NCBI RefSeq assembly: GCF_964340395.1
Contig: NC_135563.1
Span: 23,700,309-23,764,308, forward strand
DNA length: 64,000 nucleotides
Direction of reading: 5' to 3'
Source of the DNA: Glandiceps talaboti
Taxonomy: Eukaryota; Hemichordata; Enteropneusta; Spengelidae
The notes beneath the pieces were generated by a model, which made no database searches, was not told where the DNA came from, and worked only from the letters and a program-made list of their open reading frames with translations. Shown one piece after another: positions 55,286-64,000 of the stretch (positions within the stretch are counted from its first letter, which is position 1; each line of letters starts with the position of its first letter). A program made the position numbers and the translations under genes.

Positions 55286-55696
55286 TTATTTGACATTATC
55301 TTTTACAGTTAATAATGAAGAACTCAAATACCAGTTTCTCTGATATTCAAAGAAGTTTGAATCACGCCAAACTTTGTCAGATGAAAGCTTGTTCCTGGCT
55401 TTTTTGAAATCATCAAAGAACTTTGGTTGTTTAATCATCTTGTTTTCAAATATGGAGTAAAGAGCTGTTAAATGGCCATTTCTAAGAATAACATGGCTAC
55501 ATTTTGTTATTATTTTGTTCTCCATTTTGAAAATGTTTGGTGATCTGTCATTTTTTTTCTCAATTTGAACCAAGAACGTATATTTCTTGAACAAAGTTAA
55601 CATCAAAAGTTTATGACTTATTTCAAAGAGGTATACCTCATGTTTTGAGAGACTTGTGCAATACGAGCTATTTTGATTTTTTGTGAACACTGCCAA
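55286..55696 (-). pseudogene. Coding-like fragment related to 10014-10220
   Basis: A 136-aa reverse frame with KFFDDFKKARNKLSSDKVW in its C-terminal part, followed by a stop at 55286-55288. Its first 90 residues have no recognisable motif. Similarity to 10014-10220 is strongest over FF--F---RNKLS-D--W. It could be an exon of an unrecognised gene or the coding part of a repeat; no splice partner was identified. Confidence 0.35.
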
Positions 55697-56674
55697 ACCA
55701 GCACATCACTGCCACTGTGTTGCTTTCCTTGGACTTTAAGTTTCATACTATCAGACCACCAAACCATTATTTAGTGGTCTGAGATACTATTTTTTATTGT
55801 TTAGTAGAATAGTATAAAGTATTAGTACATCACTGCCACTGTGTTGTATTCTTGAGACCATTGTACTCTTTTCTATTGTTTAATAGATTGTAGTCCGTAG
55901 TTATTTGAAAGACTTTATAAAATCATGTTGAGAAATAAATGTAAAGTAAATTTTCCAATATGTCTGTGCACTACTACATTCAAAATCTCACGTGATGACA
56001 TTTCGATAATTAAAAGTTAGAAAAAATAAATCCATCATATGCAGTGTTCCCGCTAAGTTTTTTTGAGACTGAGCAACTTAAGGAGAAGGATATAAAATGG
56101 AAAGGGTGACACGGCAGCTGCACTTGTGGGGCCGCATGGAATGGTTTGGAATGGGGTATCCCCCTTTCGGCCATAGGCCTGAAGCAAAACTATACTTATT
56201 TGCAATATGAAGTGAACACTTTTTACCTGCTCTTGGATACAGAATAGAGAGAAATAAAACTCTATGACAACATTTTGCTTAATCATAATCATACTTTATT
56301 TGTATATATTTTCTGTTTCATTCTTGATGCTTGGATATAAGGTTGCGCAAAACATGAAATTTGACTGCGAGAGCAGACAGAGACCTTGTGCAAATAAGCC
56401 TTAGCGAGAACACTGATCGTATGAATTAGTCACATAAATAAAGCAATGTGGGAGGGAGGGTTGTGTCTTCTATGAAGACTTGTTTAGTCATGGCCTTTGC
56501 AGGTGTAGCTAAATTAACAATCAGGGATGTAGAGCATAGTTGAGCAGTCACAGCTTCAACAAGTAAACCTACCATCTACATATTTGTTCACATGTGTATG
56601 ATTTACAGGCACTGACACAACAGTTGACACACATAACACAAACAAACCATTAACATTCTGTTTCAACTTTGCCC

Positions 56675-56680
56675 TTTATT
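56675..56680 (-). terminator. Probable poly(A) signal of Mic60
   Basis: TTTATT on the + strand, AATAAA on the Mic60 strand, 533 bases past the stop codon. It is the clearest such hexamer downstream of the gene. Confidence 0.5.
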
Positions 56681-57212
56681 ATACATTAAACCTGCATTTA
56701 ATACAGGCAAGAGTTTTGGATTTTTCAACATTCCAAATTTAGCATATAATTTTTTAACAAAGTTTTCATGTTTTAAGTCTTACAACTCTAGAATTAAGAA
56801 ATTTGTACATGGTTGTCATTTCATAACATTTTGCAGCATTTCAAATAAAACATGTATACTGATCTGAAAAGAAACAATCGCCAAAAAGAAGTACACATAA
56901 TTGTGATATGGCTGCACTTGTTTGCTTACATGAGAAAGTGAGCTGGGACCATTTAACTTAAGCTAAAATGTTAGAAATTGAAACTACAAATGATCATTGT
57001 CAAAGGTGAACAGGAAAAGTATCACAGAAACCAAAAACCTGTAAAACAACTCAACTGACAACAGAACGCCCTTTTCCCCTAAACAGATTGAAGAAAGTTG
57101 AAAGCAAATCCAAGTTTATATTTTTGAACAGTGTGTCCTCAAAGTCTTGAGTGGTTAGAATGACATTTGTTATTTCAGAGTCTTGGTCCTGAACTTTTGC
57201 AAAAATTCACAT

Positions 57213-60200
57213 CTAAATACATAGAGCACCAAGACCTGCAGCTGATGCTGTTGCTGAAAGCATATTGGCTACCTGGCTGGTTTCCAACAGCAACACAGCT
57301 TCCTTCAGCCAATCATCTGCTACCTTCCTTGGCATGCCTTGGAGTTGATTTACATACCGTACAGCCTGATCTAAATCTCCTTGCCTTATATGGTAATCTG
57401 CAAATGCTAGTAACTTAAATGTATCTAAACTTGATGGATCTATTTGTGCATCACTTGGTGGTGGTGTATCAATGATTAGAAAGGACTGGAAGTATGACAG
57501 AAAGTACTGAAATAAACTACTTCCTACTTCATCTACCATAGCAACCCTTTTACATAGTTTTTTGATGTGCTTCCATCTTGATGTAAGTATTTCTTCTGTT
57601 ACAACTCCCCTCTTTATGGCCTCTTCTGGCATAGCATCAATAAGTCCATTGATGACTGGGAAAGTCTCTCCGGCTTCTTTCACAGCACTAATTTCACTGG
57701 ATAGTGGTTTTAGTTTGTCTTCATCAAAATAAGCACCTTCATTGCCTGAAAATAGACACAATACTACTGGTATAATACAGTACACTGTATATGGTTGGTT
57801 GTGGTAGCATGGTTATTTAACTCCTCAGGTATGTGGACACAATTATTGTGAATTTAACATTTTATAAATCATAGTTTCATTTAGACGGGTAGAAAGTAAA
57901 AATATGAATTTTGAAAATTTCTTGCAAATACTACCCACAAGTTCTTTGCTTACCATATGCAATCGTCCTCTTCAGACTTTCACATGCCAACCACAATTCC
58001 TGTGCTTTCTGTGAGTGTTTCTCTAAGTCTGCTCTTTCTGTGAAATAAATAAAATTATTGCAACATTGCTATCAATTGTCCATTATAGACACTGAGATAC
58101 ATCCACAAACAGTTTTGTACAATTAGTACATCATTTGAAATGAAGTCATGGGTTTTGGTTACCATCACCAAGTAACTTCTATGATCTACCACAAACAATG
58201 TCAGCAAGTTTGACAAACCTAAAGTTTCATGATAACAGGTACAAAGAAAGTCTTCGCTGTACAATGAAATAAAATAGATGTGAAACCTGGAGATACAATA
58301 TCTTTGAATTTATAATGAAGTCTTTACACCACACACACAAACAATTGGAGTAATGGATTTTAAAAGCTTGTGAGTAGCCTGTTTTGATATTTTGAAAAGA
58401 TAGGATATATTCACTGCTCTCAGGGTATTTGCTAGACTGTCAACAGTCGTCTTGACTTTTTTGTAATTTCTCTTTAATACTATTGTTGGCCCTGAAATTA
58501 ATAGAATTAAACATGGTGTGCGCAGGACGTCTTTTGAAATGACTGTTATGAGTGAGATTAAACTCCATAAAGGAACTTGTATCTCATTAATTCAGGGTTA
58601 TCTGACATGACATGTCATGACATGTTCTTTGAAAATGATTCATGTGGATAACCTGGAATATGATGTATTATGCAATTACCGTAACGTATGTTTGATTTAA
58701 GCAAAAAAATAAGAATTTGTACTTACCCTCTATTGCTGATTCTATACCTCGTAGTTTAGCCAGTGAACCATGAAGTTCAACTCTAGATCTCTCTCTCTCA
58801 TAACGTACAATTTCGGCTTCTTTTCTTTCATTCTCTTTCTCTAGTTCTTCAGCCTGGACTCTCAACACATCTTGGAGGTGATCACTATGTGCTGCAGCTT
58901 GTCTTCGTAACTGATGTCTCATGTCTTGTTCATAGTCATTCTTTACATCTGCTACCTGCAGTCAAAAAACAAACAGACAATTCCTGTTTACTGGCTAGGC
59001 ACATCATCAAAATACTGCTACTGCTACCTGCAGTCAAAAAACAAACAGACAATTCCCCGTTTACAGGCTAGTCACATCATCAAAATACTGCTACTGCTAT
59101 CTGCAGTCAAAAAACAAACAGACAATTCCTGTTTACTGGCTAGGCACATCATCAAAATACTGCTACTGCTATATGCAGTCAAAAAACAAAGAGACAATTC
59201 CCTGTTACCTGAATTAGAACATTACCAGCTACACGTTCATTACTTTAGGCGTACCTAAGGAAAAGTCAATCTTGTTCTATTTTGACCTGCTAGCATAGGG
59301 TAAATGCTATTACAGGTACCAGGAACTGAATGATTAGTTTCTCTATACTATACAATGAACATATGGTAAGATTTATAACCCAACGAAAGAGATAAGTGGA
59401 AAGTAGGTAAAAAATTTACATAAGAAATTCTAAGCTTATTAATTTTATGATTTTATATTCATGAGCAACATGATGACATTGCTAGTCTAAGTATTACTAG
59501 GGAAAGATCACTTTTGACAAGATAGCAGTCAACTAAAACTATACCAGTAATTATGACATGTTGATAGTAATCTGAGACTACCACTACACTAGTACCAGTG
59601 GGCACTAATATACATTGTACTCATACCATGGTTTAGTCTCTGGGAAGACCAAGCAGGATTTTTATTTTTGTATCGGCAGGCTTTCCACTAACTTTTCACC
59701 CAGGTGCTGAATGCAAATAAGAATTCTAGCAGCCAAGACAAGTAGCTGGCGAATAAAAGAAACTGATTTTGGAAAAACTGACAACACATTTTTACTGTTA
59801 AAATGTACACATTGTTTGTAGTTTGTATGGAAATGGTGTCAGCAGAGGATGATTTTTAGGTCTCAAAATAATTTCTCTTACTGTGGAGTGCTCCTTATGA
59901 TTTAAAATAATGACAGCCATTCCAAGGCCACATACATCTTCTAATCTCTTTATTTTCCCCTACACCTAAATATCCTAAATCACTGTATTTAACCAAAGCC
60001 CAAAGTAACGGCTAATGCTAACTGTAAGTAGTGAAAACTTTTGTCCCCCCCCCCCCCCCCCCCACCTAAATATCCCACATCACTGTATTTAACCAAAGCC
60101 CAAAGTAATGGCTAATACTAACTGTAAGTAGTGAAAACTTTTGAGATTAGCTTCTTAAATACCTTATTGTTTTAATTTGCTAGAGGAAGCCCAGACAAGT

Positions 60201-63200
60201 GTACAGGGATGAGTCACTGCCAAAGTTTACACTGCCTTGATGATGAAATGATTACATCAACATCACCAAGGCATTCCTATCACCTGTTTATGTAACCAAC
60301 TTCATATCACAATATAATAATTTTAGTTTGTGTCTGTCTAGTCTAAGCTTGGTGAAACTAAGTGACAGCAGTCACATTCTCTATTTAAAAATGTTTATTG
60401 AAAAAAGAAACGAATATCAGCCCTATGCACTCTTTTTAACTTGACCTACCATTCTTTGTTGTTTGACTGAGAATTCTCTCGCCTGTCTCTGCAATTCCCG
60501 TGAAATTTTGGACTCAGCTTCCCGTCTATCGTCCTCTCTCTGTTTTTCTAATGAAACACTGATTCGTTTTTGTTCCAAAGCTTGTTGCTCAGCAAGTTGT
60601 TTTTGAAGTTGTTCTATTCTGCGGTGTGCATGTCCAATCAGTGAATTCAACTCATCCTCAGTTAGTTTCTTACCTGCATGTAACAAACACATTACATTTT
60701 AGAAGACATTGAAAACACATACTAAACATTGCTTGTTGACAACATTTACAATTACCATAATGAACAGTGTCACTGTCCTTTGGCAATACTACCAGAGAAA
60801 TGGGTCACCACCAGGAGGGAAGTTGATGTTTGATAAGTACCATGTTGAACAACGTACTTCGGCAATACTACTTGAGAAATCACTTGGACAAGTGGGATGG
60901 TGTTTTTAAGAGTTAAAACAAAATAGACACATACAGTATTTTCAAATCTTACCTCTTTTACCCAACTTAACTTCAGGCATAATACTTTCAAGTTCCTTCT
61001 TGAATTGTTGCTTTCCTTTCTCAACCAAGTCATGGTATTCTCTCATAATCTTGAATTCACCCATGGCTGACTGAACCTGTAAATATCAATCAATCAATAA
61101 TATAGTTTTCACACAACACACAGTTCCCTCCATTTACTTATCACACAACACACAGTTCCCTCCATTTACTTATCACACAACACACAGTTCCCTCCATTTA
61201 CTTATCACACAACACACAGTTCCCTACATGTACTTCACACAACACACAGTTCCCTACATTTACTTATCACACAACACACAGTTCCCTCCATTTACTTATC
61301 ACACAACACACAGTTCCCTACATGTACTTCACACAACACACAGTTCCCTACATTTACTTATCACACAACACACAGTTCCCTACATTTACTTATCACACAA
61401 CACACAGTTCCCTACATGTACTTTACACAACACAGTTCCCTACATTTACTTATCACACAACACACAGTTCCCTACATGTACTTTACACAACACACAGTTC
61501 CCTACATTTACTTATCACACAACACACAGTTCCCTACATTTACTTATCACATAACACACAGTTCCCTACATGTACTTCACATAACACAGTTCCCTACATT
61601 TACTTATCACACAACACACAGTTCCCTACATTTACTTATCACACAATACACAGTTCCCTACATGTACTTTACACAATACACAGTTCCCTACATTTACTTA
61701 TCACATAACACACAGTTCCCTACATGTACTTATCACACTACACACAGTTCCCTACATGTACTTTACACAACACACAGTTCCCTACATTTACTTATCACAC
61801 AACACACAGTTCCCTACATGTACTTCACACAACACAGTTCCCCCCATTTACTTATCACACAACACACAGTTCCCTACATGTACTTCACACAACACACAGT
61901 TCCCTACATGTACTTCACACAACACACAGTTCCCTACATTTACTTATCACACAACACACAGTTCCCTACATTTACTTATCACACAACACACAGTTCCCCC
62001 CTACATTTACTTATCACACAATACACAGTTCCCTACATTTACTTATCACATAACATACAGTTCCCTACATTTACTTATCACATAACACACAGTTCCCTAC
62101 ATTTACTTATCACACAACACACAGTTCCCTACATTTACTTATCACACAATACACAGTTCCCTACATTTACTTATCACATAACACACAGTTCCCTACATTT
62201 ACTTATCACATAACACACAGTTCCCTACATTTACTTATCACATAACACACAGTGTCCTCCATTTACTTATCACACAATACACAGTTCCCTACATTTACTT
62301 ATCACACAACACACAGTTCCCTACATTTACTTATCACATAACACACAGTGTCCTCCATTTACTTATCACATAACACACAGTTCCCTACATTTACTTATCA
62401 CACAACACACAGTTCCCTACATTTACTTATCACACAACACACAGTTCCCTACATTTACTTATCACACAACACACAGTTCCCTACATTTACTTATCACATA
62501 ACACACAGTTCCCTACATGTACTTCACATAACACACAGTGTCCTCCATTTACTTATCACACAATACACAGTTCCCTACATTTACTTATCACATAACACAC
62601 AGTGTCCTCCATTTACTTATCACACTACACACAGTTCCTTCCATCTTAATACTTATGCGACTAACTGATGAAATTGAATTTTGTGCGTGAAATTTTGACA
62701 AACAGACAGACACTGACAAGGCCCATTGTAGTAGTTTCTATTTGGGAACTACCGATAATTATTTTAAAGCACCCTACCAAAGTTATGAGGCACAAAAATA
62801 CACATTTGGATCCATACACTATATCACTACCTTTATATTGGTGTTTGCACATTATAATCTAATGGTAATCCACCCAATATTAGAAAGTAAGATGACATCC
62901 AAATCCAAAGTCACACACACACACTTGTATTGGTTATGCTATCATAAAAATTTTATTACATCACATGAAGTGAACATTTAGATGCTGGGAAATGTATGAC
63001 TTTTGTAATAATGATTTCCGTTCAGATAGATTGTTAATTACTACAGAATCTTGCAAAATCATAATTTCTGACAAGGTATTACTTTTTCTCTCATACTGCT
63101 TATAGGTAATGTAATATTGACCCATGTGGTATGATGTTCCTATCTGAAACATTGGCAATATTGCATGTCAATATTGAACGTTAACTAACCTCTGCTACAG

Positions 63201-63626
63201 CATTGTCTACATCATACTGCAATTTATTCAGTGTTTCCTCAGCACCAACTACAGTTGGGGAAGGGCCTTTACTAAACTTGGACTTGCATTTGGAAGCTAC
63301 TGCCTTGGCCTCGTCCAAAGTCTGCTTTAACTTCTGAAATTCTTCTCTGAAGGAAAAAGTGCAAACAGTGCAAAATTTATCATCATCATCATCATCATCA
63401 TCATTTACAGATGAAAACCTGAGTCATACTAAAAATAAAAGTTTGAAGTTACAGTCCACATATCTCAAAAAACTTAAGACATTAATACAAGAATGTCATC
63501 ATTATAGAGAAATCAAACTCACTTTGCTGTAACAAGATCCATCTCTGCTACTGCTGTTGCATCTTTCTTGGCATCTAAAGTACCAGACACTGATTCCCAT
63601 TGCTGTGGTTTGTCACTTGGACTTCC
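57213..63626 (-). CDS. IMMT: MICOS complex subunit Mic60 (mitofilin), C-terminal 484 aa
   Basis: Inner mitochondrial membrane protein that shapes cristae junctions as the core of the MICOS complex. Exons in transcription order: 63626-63523, 63346-63190, 61076-60953, 60673-60450, 58955-58727, 58037-57954, 57745-57213 (stop TAG); phases join without gaps. The visible part has a Lys/Glu-rich coiled coil, with family-typical blocks KGKQQFKKELESI, LNSLIGHAHRRIEQL and RRQAAAHSDHLQDVLRVQ. The C-terminal mitofilin domain follows: QELWLACESLK, INGLIDAMPEEAIKRGV, CKRVAMVDE, LFQYFLSYFQSFL, DTFKLLAFADYHIRQGDL, VNQLQGMPRKVADDWLKEA. The N-terminal presequence and transmembrane segment are outside the window. 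Two introns carry minisatellites next to acceptors. Confidence 0.96.
58950..59205 (-). repeat. 72-bp tandem repeat carrying the Mic60 acceptor
   Basis: About 3.5 copies at 72-73-bp spacing (starts at 58951, 59023, 59096, 59168). On the gene strand each contains TTTTTTGACTGCAG. The first copy is the true acceptor (TGCAG/GTAGC at 58955), the second is identical there, the third reads TGCAG/ATAGC, and the fourth has lost the AG (TGCAT). Confidence 0.95.
59206..60449. other. Mic60 intron with a C-run and local duplication
   Basis: Contains a run of 20 or so C at 60045-60063, flanked on both sides by the same segment of about 80 bp (CACTGTATTTAACCAAAGCC, at 59980-60042 and 60078-60142). No other feature seen. 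Confidence 0.7.
61100..62642. repeat. 32-bp minisatellite, about 48 copies, next to a Mic60 exon
   Basis: Unit TTCCCTACATTTACTTATCA plus CACAACACACAG, with length variants lacking the TTAT (TACATGTACTTCACAC). It starts about 25-35 bases upstream of the acceptor of the exon at 61076 on the gene strand. The + strand of the unit has no stop trinucleotide, which explains the overlapping 100-265-aa open frames. Confidence 0.97.
62643..63189. other. Mic60 intron, nothing recognised
   Basis: Unique AT-rich sequence between the 32-bp array and the exon at 63190-63346. Short open frames on both strands have no recognisable domain. Confidence 0.5.
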
Positions 63627-64000
63627 CTGATAAAGAAATTGAAATAGTGCTTTACATACACACAATACCTGTACAGGAACTCTACCCATATCAAATGCTA
63701 TTCTGCATTACATACACACTTATAGCTGTTTTATCATCTACATATGTAAAAACTAAAATCATGGAATGATTCTCCAGAATGCTCTCAAAGTTTATGAAAA
63801 TGTCTCTATTTCCTTTAGTGGTGTTCCTCATTAAAATGTAATCTTATCGGTTGAGCCATAAGATTAGGCCTAACAAATTTCTTTGGTTCCAGTGTTACCC
63901 GACCCCATCTAGTTTTTCACTGCCAACCCTAACTTTCTTTTTACCTATTCAAATATTCAAGAAGAAAAAATATTGTGCAATTTATGAAGTCTCAAAAGAA
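63627..64000. other. Mic60 intron to the window edge
   Basis: No further Mic60 exon is recognisable here. The remaining N-terminal exons should lie beyond base 64000. Confidence 0.5.

Larger units (their letters stand above)
54617..57212. other. Intergenic between UNG and Mic60
   Basis: AT-rich unique sequence with a GGGGTGAGATGGGG-type G-rich stretch at 54925-55050. It contains the second RNKLS-type fragment (55286-55696) and a reverse-strand AATAAA (56675-56680) likely serving Mic60. No other gene is supported. Confidence 0.5.

Noticed and set aside
58440-58500. Possible extra Mic60 exon (reverse strand) after an acceptor-like TTAATTTCAG
   Set aside because: The exons at 58727 and 58037 join in phase (GAG plus AAAGAGCA continues the conserved sequence) and leave no room for it. 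No matching donor or similarity.
61228-62668. Forward open frames of 100-265 aa (FTYHTTHSSLHLL repeats)
   Set aside because: A 32-bp satellite lying inside a Mic60 intron on the opposite strand. No stop in any forward phase.

Overview
The window is eukaryotic nuclear DNA: AT-rich, intron-rich and full of simple repeats. It most likely comes from a marine invertebrate bilaterian, such as a spiralian, hemichordate or amphioxus-like animal. The gene types suggest this but do not settle the phylum. Introns follow GT-AG and exon phases join cleanly. No tRNA, rRNA or bacterial-type operon was seen.

Four protein-coding genes can be assembled exon by exon. (1) 1172-10598, + strand: an alpha-type nicotinic acetylcholine receptor (Cys-loop channel) subunit, complete except for the signal-peptide exon. 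(2) 28262-40772, - strand: a nine-coding-exon soluble cytochrome P450 of 433 aa, closest in style to the CYP120/CYP26 group, with no membrane anchor and no recognisable I-helix acid-threonine motif. (3) 43498-51899, + strand: uracil-DNA glycosylase (UNG), eight coding exons, about 352 aa. It has a mitochondrial-type leader ahead of a second in-frame Met that matches the start of the nuclear form and its PCNA-binding motif. (4) 57213-63626, - strand: the C-terminal 484 aa of Mic60/mitofilin (IMMT), running off the right edge. The P450 and UNG genes diverge from a shared promoter region near 43.0-43.5 kb that carries CCAAT and E2F-like sites. The genes look like unrelated neighbours, apart from two mitochondrial products (mitochondrial-form UNG and Mic60).

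The rest is repeats. About a fifth of the window is minisatellite: 44 bp at 4.1 kb, 38 bp at 9.5 kb, 24-31 bp at 14.4-14.9 kb, 30 bp at 15.0 kb, 37 bp at 21.6-25.1 kb (about 96 copies), 55 bp at 40.9 kb, 55 bp at 52.2-54.6 kb (about 43 copies), 72 bp at 59 kb, and 32 bp at 61.1-62.6 kb (about 48 copies). The minisatellites produce long but spurious open reading frames. Mobile-element remains include three non-LTR retrotransposon pieces, a mariner-type fold-back element, a PIF/Harbinger-like element with TTA duplications, and a 2.8 kb hAT-like element with an 8-bp duplication. Nested in the hAT-like element is a second inverted-repeat element whose termini are arrays of a CGTAATTACG palindrome. 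There are also several long hairpins, one containing a hammerhead-ribozyme-like core.

The most unusual observation is that tandem repeats repeatedly begin at an exon edge and carry copies of that exon's splice site. This is seen in nAChR exon 3 (donor, about 16 copies), UNG exon 4 (donor, 2 copies), a Mic60 exon (acceptor, 4 copies), and the P450 first coding exon (about 9 acceptor-plus-donor pairs next to the true acceptor). The best single-gene finding is the UNG start arrangement, which predicts mitochondrial and nuclear enzymes from one mRNA by leaky scanning.
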